64,000 bases of DNA from Pseudoduganella albidiflava (GTDB lineage Bacteria > Pseudomonadota > Gammaproteobacteria > Burkholderiales > Burkholderiaceae_D): positions 3,782,001 through 3,846,000 of the forward strand of contig NZ_CP036401.1 of assembly GCF_004322755.1 (NCBI RefSeq). Direction: 5' to 3'. The first letter of the stretch is position 1, and every line of letters begins with the position of its first letter. The translations under genes were made by a program, and so were the position numbers. Shown here one piece after another: positions 25,481 to 34,681 of the stretch. Below the pieces are notes generated by a model, which did no database searches, was not told the origin of the DNA, and saw nothing but the letters and a program-made list of their open reading frames with translations.

Positions 25481-26338
25481 TCAGGTGCGCCAGCTGCGCA
25501 GGTCGATGGCGGCGCGGCCGAGGACCGCGGGGCGCACGATGCGCCAGGCGGCCAGCATCAGTTCCCGCGCGGCTTCGCTGTCGTGGCCCAGCCAGCGCAC
25601 GCACAGCACATGTTTCATCTGGGTGACGCCCCAGCACGGGTGATCGGCCAGCGCGCGCAGCGCGGCCACGGTATCGGCCGTGACCGGCTTGCCCACCGCC
25701 AGCAGCATGGCCGATACCGTGTGGCCCTGCAGGCCCAGCGGGCTGGCCAGCGTGCCGGGCGTCAGCGCGCCTTGTTCCCACCACAGCAGCCGTCCGCCGC
25801 GGCGCACCGACGTCCGCTGGGCCACGCGCCCCTGGCCGAACGATTCGCCGGATGCGCGGCGGCCCAGGCACAGGATCTCGCAGCCGATATAGCTGGCGTC
25901 CGCGGCCAGCGCCACGTGGTGGTCGAGCTCGACATGGGCATCGTTGAAGAAGATGGTTTCCTGCGGCAGCCATTCCAGCGAAGCGCCGCCATCCACCGCC
26001 AGGTCGATGCGCTGGCGCGAGACGCGGCCATTGGCGCGGTACCACTTGGCGGCACCGGGCGATGTCAGCAAGGCGTGCGTGTCCTGCTTCAGGTGGGCGG
26101 TGACCGACAGCTCGTCGCCGCCGACCACGCCGCCGGGTGGGTGCACGACGATGGCATGGCAGACCGACGGATGTTCTGGGTACAGGGGCTTCTGCACGCG
26201 CAGAGGGCCGCTGTGCTCGCGGCGGGTCAGGCGGGTGGTATCGCTATCTCGGGTAAAGCCCAGCGTGAGCCGGGCCTGCCACGCCGCAGGGTGGGCGTGG
26301 TGAGGCGGGAGAGGCAGGCGTTCCGTACAGTCGGGCAT
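25481..26338 (-). CDS. ureD: Urease accessory protein UreD
   Basis: A 285-residue beta-helical scaffold for nickel insertion, forming a tunnel complex with UreF and UreG. Recognisable family segments are [40 protein letters not shown] and [17 protein letters not shown]. It is the first gene of the cluster, ureD-A-B-C-E-F-G-J. I see no clear promoter in the 128 bp upstream; transcription may begin before the small gene at 26467-26697. Confidence 0.95.
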   Translation of the reverse strand: MPDCTERLPLPPHHAHPAAWQARLTLGFTRDSDTTRLTRREHSGPLRVQKPLYPEHPSVCHAIVVHPPGGVVGGDELSVTAHLKQDTHALLTSPGAAKWYRANGRVSRQRIDLAVDGGASLEWLPQETIFFNDAHVELDHHVALAADASYIGCEILCLGRRASGESFGQGRVAQRTSVRRGGRLLWWEQGALTPGTLASPLGLQGHTVSAMLLAVGKPVTADTVAALRALADHPCWGVTQMKHVLCVRWLGHDSEAARELMLAAWRIVRPAVLGRAAIDLRSWRT

Positions 26339-26466
26339 GAGGCGTTGTTCAACGATGACCCTGCACTAACAGCAAGTTGCGTGCCAGCATTTCCAGGGCC
26401 TGGCAGCCCCGCGATGCACCACGGCAGAGCAAGCGCACCGCCGTGGTGCGATTTACACGGCAATTG

Positions 26467-26697
26467 TCACCGCAGCTCGACCGGTTCGCTTTCATCCAGC
26501 GTGTAGCGCACGTTGCGCAAGCCGTTCACGCGCAGCAGTTCGCGCACGGTCAGGCCGGCCGGGTCGGCGCTCTGGCGGTTCTGCCGGTGTTCGTTGCGGA
26601 TGATTTCACCGGCGATTTCAATATCGCGCAGGCGGTAAGGCGTGTTCACGACCAGCGGTTGGTCGGCGTCGTTGTACCAGATCTGGTAGAGCGGCAT
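26467..26697 (-). CDS. Hypothetical protein, 76 aa, upstream of the urease operon
   Basis: Small, soluble, charged protein (MPLYQIWYNDADQPLVV...) without signal peptide, cysteines or membrane segment; it reads as a short alpha-beta fold with an Arg-rich middle. Codon usage matches its neighbours. It lies 128 bp before ureD in the same direction, so it could share a transcript with urease, but nothing in its sequence indicates a urease function. I do not recognise the family. Confidence 0.6.
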   Translation of the reverse strand: MPLYQIWYNDADQPLVVNTPYRLRDIEIAGEIIRNEHRQNRQSADPAGLTVRELLRVNGLRNVRYTLDESEPVELR

Positions 26698-26903
26698 GGC
26701 GGGGATTCCAGTGAAGTTGAGAAAGATGCTGTTGAGAATTCTGCACCATTATGACGATAATCCGGCAATGTTGCGCACGAAGATTCATTAACGAAGCATT
26801 CATGCAACGTGTTGGTGCAGCCGTTCACTTTCCATGGCCCGGCGCTTTCTGGCAAGGCGCCCCGGGTATGTGCTGACCATACCCGCCGCCCGCCGCGCCG
26901 CCC

Positions 26904-28685
26904 TCACCCGTACGGCCCCTTGCCGCCCTCCCGGATGAACCGGTCGATCCTGTCCTTCAGCACGGGCAGCGGCACCGAGCCCAGTTCCAGCACGGTGTCG
27001 TGGAAGGCGCGAATGTCGAACCGTTCGCCCAGCGCCGCCTCGGCCTTGCGCCGCGCCTCGATGATCGCCATCTGCCCCAGGTAATACGACAGCGCCTGGC
27101 CCGGCCAGGAAATATAGCGGTCCACTTCGGTGGCGACCTCGTGCCGGGACAGCGCGGTATTGTCCATCAGGTAGCGCAGCGCCTGGTCGCGGCTCCAGCC
27201 TTTCGCATGGATGCCGGTATCGACGACCAGCCGCGACGCGCGCCAGGCCTGGTAGCTCAGCATGCCGAACACTTCGTACGGCGTTTCATAGATGCCCATT
27301 TCGGTGCCGAGCCGCTCCGAGTACAGCGCCCAGCCCTCGCCGTAGGCCGAGATATACGCGTTGCGGAACGGCGGCCGGCCCGCCTGCTCCATCGCCACCG
27401 GCATCTGGAACGCGTGGCCGGGCGCCGATTCGTGCAGGGTCAGCGCCGGCAGGCTGTACAGCGCGCGCGACGGCAGGTCGTAGGTGTTGACGAGGTACAC
27501 GCCCGGACCGCCGCGGCCGGAGGTGTAATACGGTGCCTGGTCCGGCGGCACGGGGATGATGGCGAAGCGGCTGCGCGGCAGGCGGCCGAAGTAGCGCTCG
27601 GCCTTGCCGTCGAATTTCTTGGCGATCCAGGCGGCGCGCATCAGCAGTTCTTCCGGCGTCTTCGCATAGAAGCGCGGATCGGTGCGCAGGAATTGCAGGA
27701 AGGCCGGCAGGTCGCCGGTGAAATTCACCTGTTTCATCACCTCGGCCATCTCGGCGCGGATCTTCGCCATCTCGGCCAGGCCGATGCGGTGGATCTCGTC
27801 GGCGGACAGCTGCGTGGTGGTGTATTCGACGATCTTCGACTGGTAATACGCCTTGCCGTCCGGCAGGCGCTCGGCGGCCAGCGTTTCCGTGGCGCGCGGC
27901 AGGTACTCGGCGCGCATGAAGGCCAGCAGCTCGACATGGGCCGGGATGACCCGCTCCGTGATGGCTTCCACGGCCGCGGCACGCAGGCTGGCCTGCTCGG
28001 CCGCCGGGATCGTGGCCGGCATGTCCTTGAACGGCAGGTAGAACGGCGTGTCGGCCGGCTGCGCCTGAACGATGGCCGCGATGGTGGCGTCGCGCCCGGC
28101 CAGCGTGACCTTCGGCGGCGTGAAGCCGCGCGCCAGGCCGGCACGCATGTTGGCGACCTGTTCGCGGAAGTAGCGCGGCACGTCGTTCAGCTGGGCCACG
28201 TAGTTGACGTAGTCCTGCTTCGTGCGGAAGGGCTTGCGCGCCTCGTACGTCATGTTGAACCAGAACGAGGAATCCGCGTTCAGCGGTTTTTCATATTCGC
28301 GGAAACGCACGTTCGCCACCAGCGCCGCGACCTGCGCGCGGTACACGGCATGGTTGACGCGCTCGGCCTCGGACAGGCTGGCTTCGGCCACGCCATCGAG
28401 CCGTTTCAGTACGCCCTCCCAGTGCGACCGGCGCATCCGCTGCGTGGCCGCGTCCACCTTCGGCAGGTCGGCACGGATCCCGCTCGTGTCGTCTTCCTCG
28501 TTTTCCAGCCGCTGCTGCAGGCGCCATTGCCATTCATCGGTATAGATGGCGCGCAGGCGGGCATCGGCATCGGCCGTTGCGGGGGCGGTCGATCGTGCGG
28601 CAGTCGCTGGCGCGGCGATCGCTTGTGCGAAAGTCACGGGCGTGGCAAACAGGCAGGCGGCAAGCGCCGCGCCGGGCTTCATCAT
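26904..28685 (-). CDS. Secreted DUF885-family zinc hydrolase
   Basis: A 593-residue protein with a signal peptide (ending VTFAQA). The metal motif HESAPGH lies at residues 418-424 (LTLHESAPGHAFQ), the HExxxGH form typical of DUF885 proteins, which resemble M32/M3-like peptidases. Family length is about 590, so it appears complete. Substrate unknown. The start ATGATG at 28685 overlaps the stop of the SulP gene (ATGA), and AAGGA lies seven bases upstream. The frame stays open back to 29999, but that part is antisense-like shadow of the SulP gene. Confidence 0.85.
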   Translation of the reverse strand: MMKPGAALAACLFATPVTFAQAIAAPATAARSTAPATADADARLRAIYTDEWQWRLQQRLENEEDDTSGIRADLPKVDAATQRMRRSHWEGVLKRLDGVAEASLSEAERVNHAVYRAQVAALVANVRFREYEKPLNADSSFWFNMTYEARKPFRTKQDYVNYVAQLNDVPRYFREQVANMRAGLARGFTPPKVTLAGRDATIAAIVQAQPADTPFYLPFKDMPATIPAAEQASLRAAAVEAITERVIPAHVELLAFMRAEYLPRATETLAAERLPDGKAYYQSKIVEYTTTQLSADEIHRIGLAEMAKIRAEMAEVMKQVNFTGDLPAFLQFLRTDPRFYAKTPEELLMRAAWIAKKFDGKAERYFGRLPRSRFAIIPVPPDQAPYYTSGRGGPGVYLVNTYDLPSRALYSLPALTLHESAPGHAFQMPVAMEQAGRPPFRNAYISAYGEGWALYSERLGTEMGIYETPYEVFGMLSYQAWRASRLVVDTGIHAKGWSRDQALRYLMDNTALSRHEVATEVDRYISWPGQALSYYLGQMAIIEARRKAEAALGERFDIRAFHDTVLELGSVPLPVLKDRIDRFIREGGKGPYG

Positions 28686-30325
28686 GGGTGGTCCTTGTCG
28701 GTTGCATTCAGGTGGTCGCTGGCCATGGCCGTGCTGAGGAACAGCTTGCCGTTCAGGTCGTCGAGCAGCGTGCTGGCGCGCAGGCGGTCCATCACGGGGC
28801 CCTTCACTTCGGCCAGGTGCAGGCCGATGCCGCGCGCCTTCAGGCTGGCATTGAGTTCGGCCAGCGCGAACAGTGCCGTGGTATCGATCGAGCTGACCGC
28901 CAGCATCGTCAGCACCAGGTGGCGGGTAGCGGGATGGGCGCGCAATTCGTCCTCGATCCGTTCGTTGACGGCTTCCACGTTGCCGAAAAACAGGTTGGCA
29001 TCGATGCGCAGGATCAGCACCGATTCGGAACGGGTCGCGGCGTAGCGGTCGACATTGCGGAAATGCTCGGTGCCGGGAATGCGCCCCAGCACGGCGATGT
29101 GGGGCCGGCTGGCGCGCCAGATCAGCGTACCCATCGACAGGACCACGCCGACGATGACGCCCGCCTCCACGCCCAGCGCCAGCACGCCCACGCAGGTGAC
29201 CAGCCAGGCCAGCGCATCGCCGCGGTCGTAGTGCCAGGCGGTCTTCAGGGTATCGAGTTCGAGCAGGCCGAGCACGGCCACGATGATGGTGGCCGCCAGG
29301 GTGGGCAACGGCAGCAGCGCCAGCCAGCCGGTGGGCAGCATCAGCGCGGTGGCCAGCAGGACCGCCGAGATGACGCTGGCCAGCGGCGTGTTGGCGCCGG
29401 CGGCGAAATTGACGGCGGAGCGCGACAGGCTGCCCGTGACGGGAAACGCGCCGGACACCATGCCGGCCACGTTGGCAGCGCCGAGGCCCACCAGCTCGCG
29501 GTTCGACACGAGCTTCTCGCCGCGCTTCAACGCCAGCGTCTGCGCCGCGCTCATGCTCATCAGGAAAACCACGAAGCCGATCAGCAGTCCCGGCTGCAGC
29601 AACTCGCGCCAGTGCGATGGCGACACGGCCAGGTTGAGCTGCGGCAGGCCCGATGGCACCGGCCCGGTCAGGCGGATGCCATGGGCGCCGTAGCCCGCCA
29701 CGGCGGCGGTGGCAGCCAGCACCACCACCATCGGCGCCAGTTTCGACAGCACGTCCGCCGCGCCGGACGGAACGCCGATGCGCTTGAGCATCCTGGCCAG
29801 GTGGCTGCGCGCGAGCAGCAGGAGGACCAGCGATGCCACGCCGAGGATGGTGCTCGGCACGTGCGGGTGCTGCATCGGGCCGCCCAGCAGCGGCTTGACC
29901 TGGCCCCACGCGATCACCAGCGACGAGCCGACCGTGAAGCCGCTCATCACCGGCCGCGAAAAGAAATTGGCGAGGAAGCCCAGCCGCAGCAGGCCGCACA
30001 GCAGCAGGACCGCGCCGGCCACCAGCGCCAGCTGCGCCGCCAGCACCGCATGCAGGCCGGGCGCCCCGCCCGCCAGCGGTGCGATCGCGGCGCCCGTCAT
30101 CAGCGACACGATCGCCATCGGCCCCACCGATTGCGTCATGCTGCTGCCGAACAGCGCATAGACCACCGGCGGCAGGATGCTCGCATACAGCCCCGCCACC
30201 GGCGGCAGGCCGGCCACCAGCGCATACGCCATCCCCTGCGGCACCAGCATCATGGCCACGACGATCCCCGCGCCGATATCCCCGGGCAGCGCCGCGCGGC
30301 GGTAATGTCTGAGCCAGTCCAGCAT
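28682..30325 (-). CDS. SulP-family inorganic anion transporter
   Basis: A 547-residue inner-membrane transporter. The N-terminus LPGDIGAGIVVAMMLVPQGMAYALVAGLPPVAGLYASI is the SulP signature, followed by about ten further hydrophobic helices and a C-terminal STAS domain (about residues 420-535, ILRIDANLFFGNVE...VLTMLAVSSIDTTALFAL). Members carry sulfate, bicarbonate or dicarboxylates; the substrate cannot be told from sequence. Translationally coupled to the DUF885 gene by a 4-bp overlap, an odd pairing. Confidence 0.92.
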   Translation of the reverse strand: MLDWLRHYRRAALPGDIGAGIVVAMMLVPQGMAYALVAGLPPVAGLYASILPPVVYALFGSSMTQSVGPMAIVSLMTGAAIAPLAGGAPGLHAVLAAQLALVAGAVLLLCGLLRLGFLANFFSRPVMSGFTVGSSLVIAWGQVKPLLGGPMQHPHVPSTILGVASLVLLLLARSHLARMLKRIGVPSGAADVLSKLAPMVVVLAATAAVAGYGAHGIRLTGPVPSGLPQLNLAVSPSHWRELLQPGLLIGFVVFLMSMSAAQTLALKRGEKLVSNRELVGLGAANVAGMVSGAFPVTGSLSRSAVNFAAGANTPLASVISAVLLATALMLPTGWLALLPLPTLAATIIVAVLGLLELDTLKTAWHYDRGDALAWLVTCVGVLALGVEAGVIVGVVLSMGTLIWRASRPHIAVLGRIPGTEHFRNVDRYAATRSESVLILRIDANLFFGNVEAVNERIEDELRAHPATRHLVLTMLAVSSIDTTALFALAELNASLKARGIGLHLAEVKGPVMDRLRASTLLDDLNGKLFLSTAMASDHLNATDKDHP

Positions 30326-30424
30326 GGCGAGGAAACCTGTCTTATCGTGTAAAGGCGCAAGCCTATCATGGCAGAGCTGGTGTCCACCATGGGACCGGGG
30401 GCGAATCCGGCACGCCGCCCACCT

Positions 30425-31000
30425 TCAGGCCGGCGGCGCTGCCAGCGTGCCGGCCACCGCCGCCAGGATTTCCTCGGACAACGCGGCGTCCGACACCGCC
30501 CGTGCCAGCACCAGGCCGCCGATCATCGCGGCATAGGTGGCGATCGCATGCTGGCGGCGCTGCTCGTCCGTGTCGCCCGGCGCGGCGCGCGCCAGCAGTT
30601 CGAACTGGGCGCGGGCGCGCTCGGTCACGGCATCGCGCACGGCCGGCCCGGCCCGGGAGATGTCGGCGCCCAGCGCTGAAATGGCGCAACCGGCGCCGGG
30701 GTTGTCGCGGTGCGCGGGCGACAGATAAGAGCGCACCACCGCGCCCAGCGGATCGTCCGGGTGCGCCGCCATCCGCGCCTGCCAGCCGTCGCCGGCCCCG
30801 CCCAGCGCCCGCCCCACCGCTTCGCCGAGCAATGCCTCCTTCGAGGCGAAATGGCCGTAGAAGCCGCCGTGCGTCAGGCCGGCGGTCTTCATCAGGTCCG
30901 CCACGCCGATGCCGTCGAACCCTTTTTCGCGGAACACCCGGGCCGCCGTCTCCACGATGCGCTCCCGGTTCTGCGCCGCCTGCTCCCTCGATACTTTCAT
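30425..31000 (-). CDS. TetR/AcrR-family transcriptional repressor
   Basis: A 191-residue TetR protein starting MKVSREQAAQNRERIVETAARVFREKGFDG, with the helix-turn-helix VADLMKTAGLTHGGFYGHFASKEALL (about residues 32-57). The C-terminal domain resembles the YcdC/TetR_C_33-type branch with a GCAISALGADI segment. The ATG at 31000 is supported by the family N-terminus; the longer open frame would run through the operators. It is divergent from an aldo-keto reductase gene and two dyads lie between them, so it probably represses both itself and the reductase. Confidence 0.9.
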   Translation of the reverse strand: MKVSREQAAQNRERIVETAARVFREKGFDGIGVADLMKTAGLTHGGFYGHFASKEALLGEAVGRALGGAGDGWQARMAAHPDDPLGAVVRSYLSPAHRDNPGAGCAISALGADISRAGPAVRDAVTERARAQFELLARAAPGDTDEQRRQHAIATYAAMIGGLVLARAVSDAALSEEILAAVAGTLAAPPA

Positions 31001-31022
31001 GTCCGCCTCCCAAACAATCTGC

Positions 31023-31075
31023 TTGACATTATACATGATGATCGTAATATATAACCCATACATGACGATCGTCAT
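31023..31075 (+). promoter_or_regulatory. Promoter of the aldo-keto reductase gene with two TetR-type operators
   Basis: TTGACA (31023-31028), a 16-bp spacer and TAATAT (31045-31050) form a near-consensus sigma-70 promoter. A perfect 14-bp palindrome ATGACGATCGTCAT (31062-31075) covers the likely start of transcription, and a related imperfect copy, ATGATGATCGTAAT (31035-31048), lies between the -35 and -10. This is a classic repressor layout. Confidence 0.75.
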
Positions 31076-31096
31076 TTAACCAACCGGAGAGTCACC

Positions 31097-32149
31097 ATGC
31101 ATTACAAGAGCTTTGGCCGCCGCAGCGGCCTGCGTGTTTCCGCACTGGCGCTGGGCACCGGCAATTTCGGTACCGGCTGGGGGTATGGCAGCGAGCGCGA
31201 AGAGGCCAGGGCCGTGTTCGACCGCTACGTGGAAGCGGGCGGAAACTTCATCGATACGGCGGACGGCTACCAGGGCGGCCAGTCGGAAGTGCTGACGGGC
31301 GACTTCATCGCCGCCGACCGCGACCATTTCGTACTGGCCACCAAGTTCACGCTGTCGGGCCCGGGCGGTATCAGCGGCACCGGCAACAGCCGCAAGGCGA
31401 TGGTGCAATCGGTCGAGGCCAGCCTGAAACGGTTGAAGACGGACCGCATCGACCTGTACTGGGCGCACTTCGCCGACGACCACACGCCGATGGACGAGCT
31501 GCTGCGCGCGTTCGACGACCTGGTCCGTTCCGGCAAGATCCTGTACGCGGGGCTGTCGAACTTCCCCGCCTGGCGCATTGCCCGCGCGGACGCCATCGCC
31601 GAACTGCGCGGCTGGGCGCCGCTGGTCGGCGTCCAGATGGAATACAGCCTCGCCGAACGGGGCGCGGACCGCGAACTTCTGCCGATGATCGAGGGCCTGG
31701 GCCTGGGCGGCGCGCTGTGGTCGCCGCTCGGCGGCGGACTGTTGACCGGCAAGTACCGCAACAACGAGGAAGGCAGGCTGCAAGGCTTCGGCGGGCGGCT
31801 GGTCCACCGCGAGGATTCGGAACGCGCGACCGCCACGCTCGACGCGGTGCTGGCCGTCGCCGCCGAAGTCGATGCACCGCCTGCCCAGGTGGCCATCGCC
31901 TGGCTGCTGCACCGGGACGCCGCGTCATCGACGGCGCTGGTCCCGATCCTCGGCCCGCGCACGCCGGCGCAGCTCGACGGCACGCTGGGCGCGCTGGACG
32001 TGACGCTGTCGCCGGACCAGCTGGCCCGCCTCGACGCCGCCAGCGCCATCCAGCTCGGCGCTCCCTACGACACGATCGCGCAAACGGCTGGCGCCATCGC
32101 CGGCGGCCAGCCGGGATTGCTGCTGCCGCGCAAGGTGCCGGTTGCCTGA
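31097..32149 (+). CDS. Aldo-keto reductase
   Basis: NADPH-dependent TIM-barrel oxidoreductase of 350 residues. The catalytic tetrad is complete: Asp53, Tyr58 (FIDTADGYQGGQSE), Lys83 (LATKFT) and His124 (YWAHF). The cofactor loop SPLGGGLLTGKY is present. Length and motifs fit the AKR11/AKR12-like group that reduces aldehydes, ketones and xenobiotics. An ACCGGAGAG ribosome-binding sequence precedes the ATG, which lies 21 bp after the TetR-type palindrome. Expression is probably released by an electrophilic inducer of the divergent TetR protein. Confidence 0.92.
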   Translation: MHYKSFGRRSGLRVSALALGTGNFGTGWGYGSEREEARAVFDRYVEAGGNFIDTADGYQGGQSEVLTGDFIAADRDHFVLATKFTLSGPGGISGTGNSRKAMVQSVEASLKRLKTDRIDLYWAHFADDHTPMDELLRAFDDLVRSGKILYAGLSNFPAWRIARADAIAELRGWAPLVGVQMEYSLAERGADRELLPMIEGLGLGGALWSPLGGGLLTGKYRNNEEGRLQGFGGRLVHREDSERATATLDAVLAVAAEVDAPPAQVAIAWLLHRDAASSTALVPILGPRTPAQLDGTLGALDVTLSPDQLARLDAASAIQLGAPYDTIAQTAGAIAGGQPGLLLPRKVPVA

Positions 32150-32185
32150 ACATCGCGACGGGCCGCCGCAGCAGGCCGTTCCGCT

Positions 32186-32262
32186 CCAGAAATGTTGCAG
32201 GAAACCGGTGACAGGCACCATTTTCCGGGAAACATTGCAAAAGAAATGGTGACTGTCACCGT
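32186..32262 (+). repeat. Dispersed intergenic repeat, type A
   Basis: GAAATGTTGC, ACCGGTGACAGGCACC, CGGGAAACATTGC and GGTGACTGTCACC follow each other directly; same family as 3190-3268 and 42967-43070. Confidence 0.7.
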
Positions 32263-32269
32263 TTTTGAG

Positions 32270-32440
32270 TCCACCCCAAGTGCAAATTCCGGGGTCAGAC
32301 CCGCCGGGGTGAAGCAGGGGTTTCGCGAAACATGCTTCGCGCCTGCGCAACGGTGCTGGCATGCATGCCAGCACTCCTCCCTGACCCCAGCCGTTCGCTG
32401 TTGGGGTGAGTGCATGCGCTTTCAATATGTCGCGTAATGC
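32270..32440 (-). repeat. Dispersed intergenic repeat, type B, inverted and interrupted
   Basis: Both ends of the type B element are present: CACCCCAAGTGCAAATTCCGGGGTC at 32272-32298 and CTGACCCC...GTTGGGGTGAGTGCATGCGCTTTCAAT at 32382-32431. Between them the GGGTCTGA hairpin is opened and about 80 bp are inserted, including the dyad GTGCTGGCATGCATGCCAGCAC. No gene is supported in 32150-32587. Confidence 0.7.
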
Positions 32441-32587
32441 TTACGAATCGGAGCCTGTCACCGGTTTTGCACACGGAGACCGATCGGCGTGCCTTAGGAT
32501 GCCGGTGCCCGCATCTGTGCGCAACCGCACTGAGGGCGGCACCGGAGGCGCCAATACTGTTCGCTCGAACCTTGGGAGAACAGTCAA

Positions 32588-33580
32588 ATGAGCAATTCGG
32601 AAAACAAGGCGCAGGACGTCGGCAACCTGCAGCGCGAGATCCAGCAGCAGCAGGACAGCAAGGATGCGGCGAAGTCGCAGGGCGGCAGCGAACAGAAGGA
32701 AGAACAGGCGGTGCAGGCGGGTACCCACGAGTTCCCGGAAACCCCGCTGCCCGACCAGCACCTCGACAAGCCGGGCATCGAAGCCGAGATGGAACTGAAG
32801 CCGCAATTCCTGGCCCCCGGCTACAAGGGCAGCGGCAAGCTGGAAGGCATGAGCGCGATCGTGACGGGCGGCGATTCGGGCATCGGCCGCGCGGTGGCCG
32901 TGCTGTATGCACGCGAAGGGGCGGACGTGGCGCTGGTCTACCTGCCCGACGAGCAGCAGGATGCCGAGGAAACGCAGCGCCACATCGAGGCCGAAGGCAA
33001 GCGCGCGCTGCTGATCCCGGGCGACGTACGCGAATTCGATTTCTGCCGCCGCGCGGTGGAGGAAACCGTGAAGACATTCGGCAAGCTCGACATCCTCGTC
33101 AACAACGCCGCCTTCCAGGAACATGCCGACTCGCTCGAGGACATCACCGAAGAGCGCTTCGACCTGACGATGAAGACCAACATCTACGGCTACTTCCACA
33201 TGGCCAAGGCGGCGCTGCCGCACCTGAAGCAAGGCGCGTCGATCATCAATACCGGTTCCGTGGTCGGCCTGCGCGGGTCTTCCAAGCTGCTCGACTATTC
33301 GTCGACCAAGGGCGCGATCCATGCGTTCACGATGTCGCTGGCGTCGAACCTGATCGAGAAAGGCATCCGCGTCAACGCGGTGGCGCCGGGTCCCGTGTGG
33401 ACGCCGCTGAACCCGGCCGACCAGACGCCGGACAAGATCAAGGAATTCGGCGCCAGCACGGACATGAAACGCCCCGCCCAGCCGGAGGAACTGTCGCCGG
33501 CCTATGTGTTCCTGGCGTCGCCGGCAACCGCCAGCTACATCAGCGGTATCGTGCTGCCGGTCACCGGCAGCGTCGGCTAG
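32588..33580 (+). CDS. SDR-family oxidoreductase (YghA-like)
   Basis: Short-chain dehydrogenase of 330 residues: the first 85 are a hydrophilic, Gln/Glu/Lys-rich prefix (LQREIQQQQDSKD), followed by a Rossmann domain with TGGDSGIG (93-100), NNAA (172-175), catalytic Ser224, Tyr237 and Lys241 (YSSTKG). The prefix plus YLPDEQQDAEET and FQEHADSLEDIT segments identify the YghA/GsiB-like branch, often stress-induced. It is 10 bp before ku and presumably co-transcribed, which may tie it to stationary-phase or desiccation stress. CTTGGGAGAAC precedes the ATG. Confidence 0.9.
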   Translation: MSNSENKAQDVGNLQREIQQQQDSKDAAKSQGGSEQKEEQAVQAGTHEFPETPLPDQHLDKPGIEAEMELKPQFLAPGYKGSGKLEGMSAIVTGGDSGIGRAVAVLYAREGADVALVYLPDEQQDAEETQRHIEAEGKRALLIPGDVREFDFCRRAVEETVKTFGKLDILVNNAAFQEHADSLEDITEERFDLTMKTNIYGYFHMAKAALPHLKQGASIINTGSVVGLRGSSKLLDYSSTKGAIHAFTMSLASNLIEKGIRVNAVAPGPVWTPLNPADQTPDKIKEFGASTDMKRPAQPEELSPAYVFLASPATASYISGIVLPVTGSVG

Positions 33581-33590
33581 GAGCACAGCC

Positions 33591-34652
33591 ATGGCCCGCT
33601 CGCTCTGGAAAGGCGCCATCAGCTTCGGCCTGGTCCACATCCCGGTCGACTTGTATTCGGCCGTGAAGCAGAACGAGCTGGACCTGACCATGCTCGACAA
33701 GCGCGACTTCTCGCCCATCGGCTTCAAGCGCTACAACAAGGGCAACAACAAGGAAGTCGCGTGGGACAACATCATCAAGGGCTATGAATACACCTCCGGC
33801 GAATACGTGGTGCTGTCCGACGAAGACCTGAAGCGCGCCAACGTGAAGGCCACGCAGACGATCGACATCCTCGCCTTCGTCAACGCCGAGGACGTGCCGC
33901 TGACGTACTACGAAACGCCCTACTACCTGGCGCCGGGCCGCGGCGGCGCCAAGGTGTATGCGCTGCTGCGCGAAACCCTGCGCCGCGCCGGCCGCATCGG
34001 CATCGCCACGGTGGTGATCCGCACCAAGCAGCACCTGTGCGCATTGGTCGCCAGCGAGGACGGCATCATCATGAACACGCTGCGCTATGCCGACGAGATC
34101 CGCGATACCGAGGGCCTCGACCTGCCCGCCAAGGGCCTGAAAGGGGTGGGCATCTCGGACAAGGAACTCAAGATGGCCCTGTCGCTGGTGGAAGGCATGA
34201 GCGAGGAATGGGACCCCAGCCAGTACCACGACACGTACAAGGAAGACGTGCTGGCGCTGGTCGAGAAGAAGGTCAAGGCCGGCCAGACCAAGTCGATCAC
34301 CATGCCGTCGAAGGAAACCGAAGTGAAACCGTCCACCAACGTCATCGACCTGGTGGCGCTGCTCAAGCAATCGCTGGGCAACCGGCCCGGCAAGGGCAAG
34401 GCCGCGGCGGCCGACGACCACGAGGACGACACTGTCGAGGAGCAGGACGACGAGGAAGCGGCACCCGCCAGGCCGGCCAAGAAGGCGGCACCACGCGCGT
34501 CCGGCGCCCGTTCGGGCACGGCATCGAAGTCCGCGGCCGCGAAACCGGCGACGGTGAAGTCCGGCGCCGCCAAGGCTGCCGCGTCGAAGCCGGCGGCACC
34601 GAAGAAAACGGCGGCGAAGTCCGGCGCGGCGCCGCGCCGGAAAGCGGCATGA
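33591..34652 (+). CDS. ku: Non-homologous end-joining protein Ku
   Basis: Bacterial Ku of 353 residues, a homodimer that encircles double-strand break ends and recruits LigD. The N-terminus MARSLWKGAISFGLVHIPVDLYSA is diagnostic; the bridging region and LigD-interacting minimal C-terminus end near residue 270. A long Lys/Ala/Pro-rich tail follows (about 280-353), the DNA-binding extension found in many soil and beta-proteobacterial Ku proteins. The ATG at 33591 is fixed by the family N-terminus. Its partner ligD is 5 kb downstream on the other strand. Confidence 0.96.
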   Translation: MARSLWKGAISFGLVHIPVDLYSAVKQNELDLTMLDKRDFSPIGFKRYNKGNNKEVAWDNIIKGYEYTSGEYVVLSDEDLKRANVKATQTIDILAFVNAEDVPLTYYETPYYLAPGRGGAKVYALLRETLRRAGRIGIATVVIRTKQHLCALVASEDGIIMNTLRYADEIRDTEGLDLPAKGLKGVGISDKELKMALSLVEGMSEEWDPSQYHDTYKEDVLALVEKKVKAGQTKSITMPSKETEVKPSTNVIDLVALLKQSLGNRPGKGKAAAADDHEDDTVEEQDDEEAAPARPAKKAAPRASGARSGTASKSAAAKPATVKSGAAKAAASKPAAPKKTAAKSGAAPRRKAA

Positions 34653-34681
34653 CCCGCACCGCGTGACGGCCGCTTGCCGGC

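Noticed and set aside
26904..29999. Single 1031-residue protein joining DUF885 to an upstream stretch
   Set aside because: The upstream part is the wrong-frame shadow of the SulP gene; DUF885 starts at 28685 with its own signal peptide.
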